DNA from: Paenibacillus shirakamiensis
GTDB lineage: Bacteria > Bacillota > Bacilli > Paenibacillales > Paenibacillaceae
Direction of reading: 5' to 3'
Assembly (NCBI RefSeq): GCF_017874255.1
Contig: NZ_JAGGLD010000006.1
Location: 1 to 64,000, forward strand
DNA length: 64,000 nucleotides
Position 1 is the first letter of the stretch; the number at the start of each line of letters is the position of its first letter. The notes under the pieces were generated by a model. The model had not been told where the DNA came from. It did no database searches and saw only the letters and a list, made by a program, of their open reading frames with translations. This document shows positions 53,297 through 61,890 of the stretch, piece after piece. The translations under genes and the position numbers were made by a program.

Positions 53297-54124
53297 ATGA
53301 AAAAATGGGCATTAGCATTTCTTACATTAACCTTGGTTGTGGTGCTTGCAGCTTGCGGCAACAAAACAAAAGATGAGGCTTCATCTAACACAAGCAGTAC
53401 AAAACCGGTTAAACTGGTGGTTGGAGCTTCTGCTGTACCTCATGCGGAAATTTTGGAGTTCATCAAACCTAAGTTGAAAGCAGAGGGCGTGGATCTTGAA
53501 GTCAAAATATTTACAGACTACATTCTGCCAAATACGCAATTGTTCGAAAAACAGTTGGATGCGAACTTCTTCCAACATAAACCATACCTTGATGATCAAA
53601 ATCAGAAAAACAACTTTAACTTGGTTCCAGTTACGTCTGTCCATGTAGAGCCATTTGGTGCTTATTCAAAAAAACATAAAGCCATCACTGAGATTCCAGA
53701 CAAAGGCATAATTGCCATTCCTAACGATGCTACTAATGGTGGACGCGCACTTTTACTTCTTGCTAAAAATGGATTAATCACCCTTAAAGAGGGTGCTGGC
53801 ATTTCAGCAACGAAAAAAGATATTATAGCGAATCCAAAGAACCTTGAAATTAAAGAATTTGAAGCAGCCCAATTGCCACGCGTATTACCTGAAGTAGATC
53901 TGGCACTAATCAACACGAACTATGCACTAGCAGCAAAACTTGTGCCAACTAAAGATGCCTTATTCATTGAGGATAAAGACTCACCTTACGCCAATCTATT
54001 GGTAGCACGCCCCGATAACAAAGATTCCGATGCGATCCAAAAGCTGGCTAAAGCCCTTACTACCCCTGAGGTGAAGCAATTCATTGAAGACAAATACCAA
54101 GGTGCAATCGTCCCAGCGTTCTAA
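53297..54124 (+). CDS. metQ: Methionine-binding lipoprotein
   Basis: A 275-residue NlpA/MetQ substrate-binding protein. The lipobox LAAC precedes GNKTKDEASS. It delivers methionine to MetNI. GGAGGAGGAAAAG precedes the ATG. Its last codons (VPAF-stop) form the first unit of a 46-bp tandem repeat that runs to 54438. Confidence 0.95.
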   Translation: MKKWALAFLTLTLVVVLAACGNKTKDEASSNTSSTKPVKLVVGASAVPHAEILEFIKPKLKAEGVDLEVKIFTDYILPNTQLFEKQLDANFFQHKPYLDDQNQKNNFNLVPVTSVHVEPFGAYSKKHKAITEIPDKGIIAIPNDATNGGRALLLLAKNGLITLKEGAGISATKKDIIANPKNLEIKEFEAAQLPRVLPEVDLALINTNYALAAKLVPTKDALFIEDKDSPYANLLVARPDNKDSDAIQKLAKALTTPEVKQFIEDKYQGAIVPAF

Positions 54125-54438
54125 GCAGAGACGAGTTGGCACCAAGGTGCAATCGTCCCAGCGTTCTAAGCTGAAGACGAGTTGGCACCAAGGTGCAATC
54201 GTCCCAGCGTTCTAAGCTGAAGACGAGTTGGCACCAAGGTGCAATCGTCCCAGCATTCTAAGCAGGAGACGAGTTGGCACCAAGGTGCAATCGTCCCAGC
54301 GTTCTAAGCTGAAGACGAGTTGGCACCAGGGTGCAATCGTCCCAGCGTTCTAAGCTGAAGACGAGTTGGCACCAGGGTGCAATCGTCCCAGCGTTCTAAG
54401 CAGGAGACGAGTTGTCACCAGGGTGCAATCGTCCCAGC
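54096..54438. repeat. 46-bp tandem repeat starting inside the metQ 3' end
   Basis: Eight copies begin at 54096, 54141, 54187, 54233, 54279, 54325, 54371 and 54417 (last partial). The first covers the last metQ codons. Each unit includes GCACC-AA-GGTGC, flanked by GACGA...TCGTC, so RNA copies can fold into hairpins. Periods are 45-46 bp. There are no spacers. Confidence 0.95.
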
Positions 54439-54471
54439 AAAGCCCTTCTCCATTGGAGAAGGGCTTTTTTT
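54439..54471 (+). terminator. Terminator of metNIQ
   Basis: An 11-bp stem AGCCCTTCTCC against GGAGAAGGGCT with an ATT loop, followed by T7, after the repeat array. Confidence 0.95.
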
Positions 54472-54557
54472 ATTGAAGGCTGATGAGTTGTAGGGAATAC
54501 ATAAATCTTTTATACTTAAATGGATGAGTTCACGATGAGCTGAGAGGGGAATCCGCA

Positions 54558-55331
54558 TTGAGAGGTAAGGTTGCTCTAATTACAGGAAGTGCCAAAGGAT
54601 TAGGAAAGCGGACGGCGCTTACGTTAGCGGATTTGGGTTGTCATATTGCGCTGAATTACGTTCACAGCAGAGAAGAAGCTCTTGAACTTCAAGCTGTGAT
54701 TCAACATAAAGGTGTGAAATGCATTACGGTGCAGGCCGATGTATCTCAACATGAAGATATTATTCGGATGATTGAAGAAGTGGAAAAGGCTTTGGGAAGC
54801 GTGGATATTCTCATAAATAATGCAGGGCCATTTATAAGAGAACGGAGAAATTTTGCTGAATATTCTACCCAAGAAATATTATCTTTAATTGAAGGTAATT
54901 TAATTGGACCCATGTTATTAGATCATCTAGTATTACAAGGTATGCGTCAAAATAAATGGGGACGCATCATCCATTTTGGATTTGGACATGCCGCGGAATC
55001 CAGAGCTTGGCCCCATCGTGCAGCATATGCGGCAGCCAAGACGGGCTTAGTATCCTTTACTAAGACACTCGCGGTTGAAGAAGCCTCCTATGGAATTACG
55101 GTGAACATGATTTGCCCCGGTGATATTCGTGGGATAAATAAAGAAAGATCCATCTCTGACGTGCAGGAAGAGCAAGATGGTGAGACACCGAGAGGTCGAC
55201 CGGGGAGCGGAGAAGATATTGCTCGGGTGATTTCCTTCCTTTGCCTCCCTGAATCTGATTTTATTACGGGAAATATCATGGATATTTCAGGGGGACTCGA
55301 TCCGATTCGGCCATGGATTAAAACTTCGTAA
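54558..55331 (+). CDS. SDR-family oxidoreductase
   Basis: A 257-residue short-chain dehydrogenase: cofactor motif TGSAKGLGKRT, NNAG, and catalytic Tyr/Lys in YAAAKTGL. NAD(P)H-dependent reductase of unknown substrate; FabG-like. TTG start with GAGAGGGG upstream. It is an isolated gene after the metQ terminator. Confidence 0.9.
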   Translation: MRGKVALITGSAKGLGKRTALTLADLGCHIALNYVHSREEALELQAVIQHKGVKCITVQADVSQHEDIIRMIEEVEKALGSVDILINNAGPFIRERRNFAEYSTQEILSLIEGNLIGPMLLDHLVLQGMRQNKWGRIIHFGFGHAAESRAWPHRAAYAAAKTGLVSFTKTLAVEEASYGITVNMICPGDIRGINKERSISDVQEEQDGETPRGRPGSGEDIARVISFLCLPESDFITGNIMDISGGLDPIRPWIKTS

Positions 55332-55477
55332 CCCTAAGTATCGCTTGGTTAAATGATTAGACCCTCTGCATAAACATGAGTAACACCATTTCTGCGAGTC
55401 AGTATGTATTAATAAGAGGTACTCTTTAAGAAGTACTCTTTAAGAAGTGTTCATAATAAATTCATAATAAAGCAAAC

Positions 55478-55523
55478 AAGAGTCTTGGAATTCGGTAGAT
55501 CACCGAAGTTCCCAAGACTCTTG
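55478..55523. terminator. Bidirectional hairpin between SDR and Nfu-like genes
   Basis: Arms CAAGAGTCTTGG and CCCAAGACTCTTG with a loop that itself pairs (TTCGGT/ACCGAA). No long T run follows on either strand; it probably still ends both transcripts. Confidence 0.6.
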
Positions 55524-55577
55524 CTGAATCGGACGGAAGGAATTACCGTACAGATTAGATGTGTTGATGCTTTATAA

Positions 55578-55823
55578 TTAAAATACTTGAACGACTTCTT
55601 GAACGCCTTCTACTTCTTCGAAGAGTGCGCGCTCGATCCCTGCTTTGAGGGTAATCGTGGAACTTGGGCAACTGCCGCAAGCACCCACCAATTTTAGCTT
55701 AACGATGCCATCTTCCACATCAACGAGTTCGACGTCACCGCCATCGCGTTGAAGGAAAGGGCGAAGTTTATCAAGAACTTCCAGGACTTCATCGTACAAA
55801 GTATCTTGTGCGTTTTGGCTCAT
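55578..55823 (-). CDS. NifU C-terminal-like Fe-S scaffold
   Basis: An 81-residue Nfu domain with [14 protein letters not shown] (the CxxC that binds a 4Fe-4S cluster) and [16 protein letters not shown]. It transfers clusters to target proteins. ATG 55823 has AAAGGAG 9 bp upstream. Resembles B. subtilis YutI; yuzB follows divergently, as in the yutI-yuzB-yutJ cluster. Confidence 0.9.
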   Translation of the reverse strand: MSQNAQDTLYDEVLEVLDKLRPFLQRDGGDVELVDVEDGIVKLKLVGACGSCPSSTITLKAGIERALFEEVEGVQEVVQVF

Positions 55824-55898
55824 ATTTCTCAACTCCTTTCTTATTTATTATAGTACACTTAGCATTAAAATTAAATGGCTAACAACGGAGGATTCCGA

Positions 55899-56153
55899 AT
55901 GAGACCGATTATTGAATTTTGCACAAACAACATGAATTTCGGTACAGACGAAGTGATGGAGAAGTTAGAGCAAAATCCCGAATATGATGTAATTGAATAT
56001 GGCTGCTTAACGAATTGTGGTCAATGTGCCTGCACACCGTTTGTACTTTTCAATGGAGAGATCCTTGAAAGTGATACGGCAGATCAACTGTACGATACTA
56101 TTATGAGCAAAATTAAAGAATTAGATGCCTGGCTGGAGTTGGATATCGAATAA
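55899..56153 (+). CDS. yuzB: YuzB-family protein
   Basis: An 84-residue DUF1450-type protein: RPIIEFCTNN and EYGCLTNCGQCACTPFVLFNG. The four Cys suggest a metal or Fe-S link. Function unknown; sits between Nfu-like and yutJ as in B. subtilis. ATG 55899 has ACGGAGGA upstream. Confidence 0.85.
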   Translation: MRPIIEFCTNNMNFGTDEVMEKLEQNPEYDVIEYGCLTNCGQCACTPFVLFNGEILESDTADQLYDTIMSKIKELDAWLELDIE

Positions 56154-56155
56154 AC

Positions 56156-57217
56156 CTAGCCGAAGTGGTGCTTTGACATCCAGAGCACGCCACTTTTCAG
56201 CATACGAGGGACTCGGCCCATAACTTGCCGTTTGCCCATCATACCAAATCCTGCTTTTTTACCTAAAGAACCGAGCGTACCTTTTAGCTTGATGGGTGAC
56301 AACTTAGGAGTCTCTCCGCGCCACTGAGCTAAGGCGATGTGAGCAATTTGCTCTCCTTGTCCTTCAGCGGCTTGACCGCTAGGGGCAAAGGGAAGACTGG
56401 CGCAATCTCCACATACGAACACTTCGGTATATTCAGGAATTTGATAATACGAATTCAAAAGCACACGTCCCTGAACATCTTTGGGGACGTTTAATTTTTG
56501 TACCAATTCTACGGGTTGAATTCCAGCAGTCCATACCGTCGCATCCGATATAATGTCATCACCTAGTGTATGAATTACACCCTGCTCTAATGAAGTGATG
56601 GTGATATGAGATAAAGTTTGTACTTCGTGTTCGTGGAACCATTTCTCTACATAACCCGACATTTTTGGTGGAAATGCAGAGAGTACTCGGGAACCGCGGT
56701 CGATTAGAGATATGTTCAAATCTGGACGACTTTCTCTAAGTTCAGCAGCAATCTCCACACCACTTAGTCCTCCGCCAACAATATTTACATTGCCGTAGGG
56801 ACGGATATCATTCAGCTCGCGGTAAGTCTGGCGTACAGCTTTCATAGATTGAATGGTACAAGCAAATTCCTCAGCTCCAGGGATACCATGAAAGCGGTCC
56901 GTACATCCTAAGGCAATGACCAATTGGTCGTAACTTACTGGATCATCGTTAGTCATAATAATCTGCTTGTTCTCTAAATCTACGGACATGACCTCTCCAT
57001 ACTTTATGCTTAGATTTGGATGCACAGGATAAGGAACACGAAGTTCAACGTCAGAAGCAGTTCCTGCCGCTAACGCGTAATATTCGGTCTTCATCGTTTG
57101 GTAAGGAAGTCGATCTATCATAGTTATACGAATGTCGCTTGGAAGCTGACCTTTGAGGAGTGTATTTGCAATCGTTACTCCTCCATAGCCGCCCCCAAGA
57201 ATAACAAAATTTCTCAT
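56156..57217 (-). CDS. yutJ: FAD-dependent NAD(P)H dehydrogenase, NDH-2 type (YutJ-like)
   Basis: A 353-residue flavoprotein. The N-terminal Rossmann motif VILGGGYGGV and second nucleotide fold VNIVGGGLSGVEIAAEL match NDH-2 enzymes, with VFVCGDCAS before the FAD-binding C-terminus. It could feed electrons to menaquinone. It converges with yuzB (3 bp between stops). Confidence 0.87.
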   Translation of the reverse strand: MRNFVILGGGYGGVTIANTLLKGQLPSDIRITMIDRLPYQTMKTEYYALAAGTASDVELRVPYPVHPNLSIKYGEVMSVDLENKQIIMTNDDPVSYDQLVIALGCTDRFHGIPGAEEFACTIQSMKAVRQTYRELNDIRPYGNVNIVGGGLSGVEIAAELRESRPDLNISLIDRGSRVLSAFPPKMSGYVEKWFHEHEVQTLSHITITSLEQGVIHTLGDDIISDATVWTAGIQPVELVQKLNVPKDVQGRVLLNSYYQIPEYTEVFVCGDCASLPFAPSGQAAEGQGEQIAHIALAQWRGETPKLSPIKLKGTLGSLGKKAGFGMMGKRQVMGRVPRMLKSGVLWMSKHHFG

Positions 57218-57264
57218 ATCAATTATCGGATCCTTTCTGTACGGGAAACTGGATTCAAATCAGA

Positions 57265-58383
57265 CTATTCAAATACTTGAATTTCATTATAAAAAGTATC
57301 ACGTTCTACCGGTATACGACCCGCACCTTTAACAAGCCAAATCAACTCTTTGCGTGTAAGGCCTTCCGGAGTATTGGCACCAGCCGCATGACTGATTCTT
57401 TCTTTAAGTATCGTACCGTGTACGTCGGATGCTCCGAAGGTAAGGGCTACTTGGGTAAGTTGAGTTCCGATATTAATGAAATAAGCCTTGATATGTTGAA
57501 TGTTATCGAGCATAAGGCGACTAATTGCAATCGTCTTCAAATCCTCATATGCGGAATTACGTCGCATGATGTTGGCATTCTTACTCTTCGGCTGCATGGA
57601 AAGAGGGATAAATACCATGAATCCATTTGTCTCATCTTGAAGATCACGAATTTGAATCATATGGCGTACGCGGTCTTCGTGACTTTCTATAGATCCATAT
57701 AACATAGTCGTTCCGGTCTTGATCCCCATCTGATGCGCGGTCCGATGAACTTCTAAATATTGATCGACATTGGCTTTATCGACTTTCATCTTTTCACGAT
57801 ATTGGTCAGACAAAATCTCCGCACCGCCGCCAGTGAGGGATTGGAGACCAGCTTTTTGTAGTTCGGTGAGAACTTCACGAATGGTTAGCCCGCTAATTCT
57901 AGTGAAGAAGTCAATTTCCGCAGCTGTATAAGCCTTGAGCGTTACTTCAGGGAATCGTTCGTGTAGAGCTTTCAATGAATCGACATAATACTGGAAAGGC
58001 ACGTGATTGTTGTGACCTCCAACGATATGGAATTCACGAATGCCGGGATGAATATGTTGCTCTACGTACTCAACCATCTGTTCTCCGGAAAGGGTGTATG
58101 AACCTTCTTCTCCTTGATCCTTACGAAAATTACAGAAAGCACAATAGGATTCACATACATTAGTGAAATAGAGACTCATATTTTCGATAAAATAAGCCTT
58201 TTTACCATTTTTTTTGAGATTAACTTCATTAGCTAGTTGACCAATCGTCAGCAGATCATCGCTTTGATAAAGATATACGCCATCCTCTAGGTTCAAACGT
58301 TCGCCTCGGCGGACTTTATCGGCAATCTCAGCCATTCTTTGATCGGTATGCGGAAGTAACGTTAGGGTATCGTTGGTTAGCAT
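57265..58383 (-). CDS. mqnE: Aminofutalosine synthase
   Basis: A 372-residue radical SAM enzyme of the futalosine menaquinone pathway, joining a 3-enolpyruvyl-benzoate-derived precursor to the SAM adenosyl group. The CX3CX2C motif is CESYCAFC, followed by IREFHIVGGHNNHVPFQYY and the conserved GGGAEI. ATG 58383 has AAGGAGG upstream; the ORF extends 36 codons further. It implies a futalosine-type route rather than MenF-MenB. Confidence 0.92.
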   Translation of the reverse strand: MLTNDTLTLLPHTDQRMAEIADKVRRGERLNLEDGVYLYQSDDLLTIGQLANEVNLKKNGKKAYFIENMSLYFTNVCESYCAFCNFRKDQGEEGSYTLSGEQMVEYVEQHIHPGIREFHIVGGHNNHVPFQYYVDSLKALHERFPEVTLKAYTAAEIDFFTRISGLTIREVLTELQKAGLQSLTGGGAEILSDQYREKMKVDKANVDQYLEVHRTAHQMGIKTGTTMLYGSIESHEDRVRHMIQIRDLQDETNGFMVFIPLSMQPKSKNANIMRRNSAYEDLKTIAISRLMLDNIQHIKAYFINIGTQLTQVALTFGASDVHGTILKERISHAAGANTPEGLTRKELIWLVKGAGRIPVERDTFYNEIQVFE

Positions 58384-58662
58384 ATCATTTTCCTCCTTGT
58401 TCACGTTCTCAAGCTTCAGTCGATGTAGTGAGTCTAGATAAGTAGAATATTGCACATTAGGATATAATAAAGATGTAGCTGATTGAAGCAAACCATCTTT
58501 TTAATGAAGTAAAGCGTTACACCATCATTGTGAAATTTAGAACAGATTACTACGTATCCATCCTGTGAAAATGCATGACAATCGTGTGACAATGTGGTGT
58601 CGCCCTACTATTATAAACCTCACTTTCTGTTCGGGCAATAAGCACAGTTAGGTAAGTCCTTC

Positions 58663-58704
58663 AAGTATACTCTCTTGAGGGTGCTTAGAATGTGGAGTAT
58701 ACTT
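58663..58704 (+). promoter_or_regulatory. Promoter within a 10-bp palindrome, upstream of the ErpA-like gene
   Basis: TTGAGG (58675-58680), 17-bp spacer, TATACT (58698-58703). A perfect 10-bp inverted repeat, AAGTATACTC (58663-58672) and GAGTATACTT (58695-58704), has its right arm on the -10. This looks like an operator for an unknown repressor. Confidence 0.65.
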
Positions 58705-58772
58705 AAAGAGAAAGAGATACAATCCTCCTACATTCAGGTGGACATTTGTGTATAAAAAGGAGTTGTGGATTC

Positions 58773-59135
58773 ATGATTGAGATCAGTGATGCAGCCGTTG
58801 CTCAAATAAAAGAAATGTTGTCTCAACAAGAGACCCCCAATATGTTCCTTCGTCTTGGCGTTCAGCCTGGAGGATGCAGTGGTTTTTCTTACGGCATGGG
58901 GTTTGACGATGTAGAGTCCGAAGAGGATGTATATTTAGAAGTTGCTGACCTGAAAGTGGTCGTAGATAAAGAAAGTCTCAAGTACTTAAACGGTCTGGAA
59001 ATTGATTATGAAGCTTCCGGAATGTCCGGAGGGTTCTCCATTCATAACCCGAATGCGGTAGCTACTTGTGGTTGTGGCTCAAGCTTCCGAACGAAAGACG
59101 ATGCAGGCCAGCCTGCTGAAGCGGGCGAGTGTTAA
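58773..59135 (+). CDS. ErpA/IscA-type Fe-S carrier
   Basis: A 120-residue HesB-family protein with the three cluster cysteines in PGGCSGFSYG and TCGCGSSF. It delivers Fe-S clusters; the Bacillus counterpart is YutM. AAAAAGGAGTTGTGG precedes ATG 58773; the ORF extends 9 codons upstream. It complements the Nfu-like gene nearby. Confidence 0.9.
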   Translation: MIEISDAAVAQIKEMLSQQETPNMFLRLGVQPGGCSGFSYGMGFDDVESEEDVYLEVADLKVVVDKESLKYLNGLEIDYEASGMSGGFSIHNPNAVATCGCGSSFRTKDDAGQPAEAGEC

Positions 59136-59139
59136 GAAG

Positions 59140-59191
59140 AATAATAAAGAAAGACCTTTCTGTAATTGCAGAAAGGTCTTTCTTTATTATT
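59140..59191. terminator. Perfect 23-bp bidirectional terminator
   Basis: Arms AATAATAAAGAAAGACC(TTTCTG) and (CAGAAA)GGTCTTTCTTTATTATT are perfectly complementary over 23 bp with a 6-nt loop. It contains the stop codon of the convergent secreted-protein gene. Confidence 0.92.
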
Positions 59192-60089
59192 GAAATTTAA
59201 TTTGTGCAAATGAATTCACTTCATCGAAGCTTGTACTACTACCTAAACTTATATTTCCTCCAAGAGGAATGGATACTCCATAACTTAGTGAGATATTTTT
59301 TTGTAGGTGACGATAATAACCAAAGGTGTCATATAACGAATTGGTTTTCCAAGTGTTCCCTTCTCTTGGAGCTACTTTGAAAGTTAAATAAGCTTTCTCA
59401 TTTCTAATCGCTACTGGAGGGTTAGCTAAATCAAATTTGGCTGAAACTCCACCCGGTTGAAATGAGATATCTGCGGTTGTGTCAGAAAAACTGTTCCAAA
59501 TGAAATCGGCCGGGCTATATAACTCTACTTTATGATTAAAACTAGCCGTATCTTTAATTGGAGCAACGTTGTTACTTAATCCTATAGCTAAAACGTCTTT
59601 TCTCTTAGAAGAAGCAGATTTAAGCCAAGAAGCTAATACGGATACTGAACCATTCTGTGTATAATAAGTCATATTTGTTTCTAATTTAAGCCAGTCGGTT
59701 GTTTTTGTAACAGAGTCGCTATTGCCTAATGGAGAAATAAGACCTTCATTGAGTGAGGCTTGAGTAGATTCTTGTAAGGCTTCTTCTTTAGAAATCTTAG
59801 TAACTACAGGAGAATTTAGAGATGATCTAGTTGAGAATGATGAGTTAAAGGTAGGACGCTCAATTCTAAAATATTCTTCTTTATTGTTAGATTTAACGGG
59901 CGCTTCAGAAGACAATTTTTTGAGATCACTATCTTTGAGTTCTTTTGCGAACTCAGAAGACATTCCGTAATATTTCATTACAAAGGCTTCCTGAGTTTCT
60001 CTACTCCCCTCATGAATGGAATCAGCAAAGGTAAAACTAGGTAGCAGCAGACTAAAACATAAAGACAATCCTATTAATCTTTTCTTCAT
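59187..60089 (-). CDS. Secreted orphan protein
   Basis: A 300-residue protein with a clear signal peptide (LIGLSLCFSLLLPSFTFADS). The mature part is Ser/Thr/Asn-rich, with beta-strand character at the C-terminus (ISLSYGVSIPLGGNISLGSS). I do not recognise the family. AGGAGGTAATTTATA lies before the ATG. It is a single-gene unit. Confidence 0.75.
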   Translation of the reverse strand: MKKRLIGLSLCFSLLLPSFTFADSIHEGSRETQEAFVMKYYGMSSEFAKELKDSDLKKLSSEAPVKSNNKEEYFRIERPTFNSSFSTRSSLNSPVVTKISKEEALQESTQASLNEGLISPLGNSDSVTKTTDWLKLETNMTYYTQNGSVSVLASWLKSASSKRKDVLAIGLSNNVAPIKDTASFNHKVELYSPADFIWNSFSDTTADISFQPGGVSAKFDLANPPVAIRNEKAYLTFKVAPREGNTWKTNSLYDTFGYYRHLQKNISLSYGVSIPLGGNISLGSSTSFDEVNSFAQIKFQ

Positions 60090-60189
60090 TATAAATTACC
60101 TCCTATGAATTTGTTTGGCCTCCAAAATAAATTAACCAAATTAATCTATTAATTAACAATAAAATATAATTTACTCATATAATTACATA

Positions 60190-60224
60190 AAAGTAGCCCC
60201 TCATCCACAGGATGAAGGGCTATC
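60190..60224 (-). terminator. Terminator of the 60.2-60.7 kb small genes
   Basis: Stem TAGCCC-TCATC against GATGA-GGGCTA; on the minus strand ACTTTTAT follows. Confidence 0.75.
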
Positions 60225-60234
60225 TCTATTATGA

Positions 60235-60453
60235 CTATTCTACGACGTGAAACATGGTGTTTTCTCTGGCGTAGTGGGATTTTCTCCCTGTCTCTATGTT
60301 GCGAATTCTTACGTACCCCGGTGTATATTTCTCCACAGGCCCACGGCCTATTTCACAGTATACGCCAGCTTCATCTTCCTGCCAGGCAGAAATCATCTTT
60401 TGGGACAAGGCCGCAGCAAAGAAATCAAGATCTGCGGTTAAAAGTTGGTTCAT
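60235..60453 (-). CDS. Small orphan protein (72 aa)
   Basis: Residues AALSQKMISAWQEDEAGVYC and YVRIRNIETGRKSHYAREN suggest a small soluble domain. AAGGAGATTTGT lies before ATG 60453; the ORF extends 18 codons upstream into a small tandem repeat. I do not recognise it. It follows the 60.5-kb membrane gene on the same strand. Confidence 0.6.
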   Translation of the reverse strand: MNQLLTADLDFFAAALSQKMISAWQEDEAGVYCEIGRGPVEKYTPGYVRIRNIETGRKSHYARENTMFHVVE

Positions 60454-60503
60454 ACAAATCTCCTTCATTGAAATAGAATCAGAAAAAATAGAATCAGAAA
60501 AAA

Positions 60504-60707
60504 TCAAAAAAACTGTTTATTCAGCATTAGAGTAATCATACCGGCTGAGATCAAAGAGAAGACAATGCAAGAGCTCCCCAATCCTTTACGTGTATTTTTC
60601 ATAAAATGAATCCCGATGGCAAATACGCCAACCGTCACGCCAATAAGCACAATCGACATGGCAATCATAGCAATCCAATAAAGTAATGTGAAAATTTGCT
60701 GCTCCAC
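60504..60707 (-). CDS. Small membrane protein (67 aa)
   Basis: Two hydrophobic segments (residues 10-33 and 46-62) separated by MKNTRKGLGSS. The start is GTG with a GGGG stretch upstream. No family recognised. It shares a terminator with the 72-residue ORF. Confidence 0.6.
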   Translation of the reverse strand: MEQQIFTLLYWIAMIAMSIVLIGVTVGVFAIGIHFMKNTRKGLGSSCIVFSLISAGMITLMLNKQFF

Positions 60708-60928
60708 GTAGAGGAACCCCCCATTTACATATAAACAAGCATTACGGGTCTACTATATACCAGATAGAGACTTTTGAAAAGTGGAAAACAGAACGTTAAA
60801 TCGGGAAAAATGACTATTTTTGATAAAATCAGGCGGGGCCAGAGGACAGACATCCAAGAACAATTGCCTTGTCCCGAGTAAAGATAACTGTATACGTTAC
60901 ACGAGGGATAGGAATTTGAGAGGGGACG

Positions 60929-61597
60929 ATGCAATTGACGGGAAGACAACTTGCGAATAAGTGGCTTAAAACAGAAGTGCTACTTCAAGATAGCCGAATC
61001 GCAGCCCATATTCCACAGACGAAGATGTATACAGCGGCGAACTTGGAAAAGATGCTACAGCGGTTTGGCATGGTCGTCATTAAGCCCATTCGTGGTGGAG
61101 GCGGATATGGAGTTATTCGAGTCAAATTAAGCGCTGGAATATATACATTTACGAATCTACAAAAAAATCATATCTATCGAAGTTACAATCTTATGATTAA
61201 GGCTCTTAACAAAGTAAAAGTAAATCGTCCCTACATCATTCAACAAGGCATTCATTTGTCTACAATTGGCGGAAGACCACTTGATTACCGAGTGAAAGTA
61301 GTGAAGGAAAATGGAGTCTGGGAGACAAGAGCTGTTGTAGGCAGACTTGCGCGCCCAGGGTTATTTGTAACGAATCTATGTAAGGGAGGCACGATGTTGC
61401 AAGGACGGACGGCTTTGCAGCAATCCTTACCTAAGCATATGGTTCAGAAGAAACGGACAGAGATGCGTAATCTTACTAGAATTTGTACAGGATTATTAGA
61501 AAATAAATTTCCTGGTCTAGGACAGCTTGGCTTTGATTATGGCATTGATCGCAAGGGTAGAGTATGGATTTTCGAGGTGAATACACGTCCTCAGTAG
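60929..61597 (+). CDS. Short YheC/YheD-like ATP-grasp protein
   Basis: A 222-residue protein: VVIKPIRGGGGYGVIRVK resembles the ATP-grasp lysine loop and GRVWIFEVNTRPQ the metal-binding end. YheC and YheD are spore-coat-associated proteins; this version is about half their length and keeps only the ATP-grasp core. Start near AGAGGGGACG. Confidence 0.75.
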   Translation: MQLTGRQLANKWLKTEVLLQDSRIAAHIPQTKMYTAANLEKMLQRFGMVVIKPIRGGGGYGVIRVKLSAGIYTFTNLQKNHIYRSYNLMIKALNKVKVNRPYIIQQGIHLSTIGGRPLDYRVKVVKENGVWETRAVVGRLARPGLFVTNLCKGGTMLQGRTALQQSLPKHMVQKKRTEMRNLTRICTGLLENKFPGLGQLGFDYGIDRKGRVWIFEVNTRPQ

Positions 61598-61709
61598 TCG
61601 AATTCTAATCTGATTTAACGTTAAATCTTATGGTTAAAATTGAACTAGACAGTAAGTTAGAATTAGAAAAAATTGTATTTATTTTTACAAATCCAAGCTA
61701 GTTGTTACC

Positions 61710-61809
61710 TGTGAATAACTTTTATCCACACTATCCCAAGCCAAAACATACGCTTTTCAACACTTACCAACATATTATTCACAGGATTTCCACACCCTGA
61801 TGTGGATAA
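61710..61809. promoter_or_regulatory. Four DnaA boxes upstream of sda
   Basis: Exact TTATCCACA boxes are at 61722-61730 (plus) and 61801-61809 (minus, TGTGGATAA). One-mismatch TTATTCACA boxes are at 61775-61783 (plus) and 61710-61718 (minus). All fall in 100 bp and end 10 bp before the sda -35. Confidence 0.85.
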
Positions 61810-61818
61810 CAGGAACGC

Positions 61819-61847
61819 TTGTTCTTGTAAAGTATTCTTGGTATGAT
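61819..61847 (+). promoter_or_regulatory. Promoter of sda
   Basis: TTGTTC (61819-61824), 17-bp spacer, TATGAT (61842-61847). Confidence 0.7.
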
Positions 61848-61890
61848 GATTTAAGGTAAAATATAGAAATTTAGAAAGGATGTGTGAATA

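Noticed and set aside
54096-54438. CRISPR array
   Set aside because: The 46-bp units are head to tail with no unique spacers, and the first copy is coding sequence of metQ; no cas gene is near.
61710-61809. Chromosomal origin of replication
   Set aside because: DnaA boxes are clustered, but dnaA and dnaN are absent and the adjacent gene is sda, which explains the boxes.
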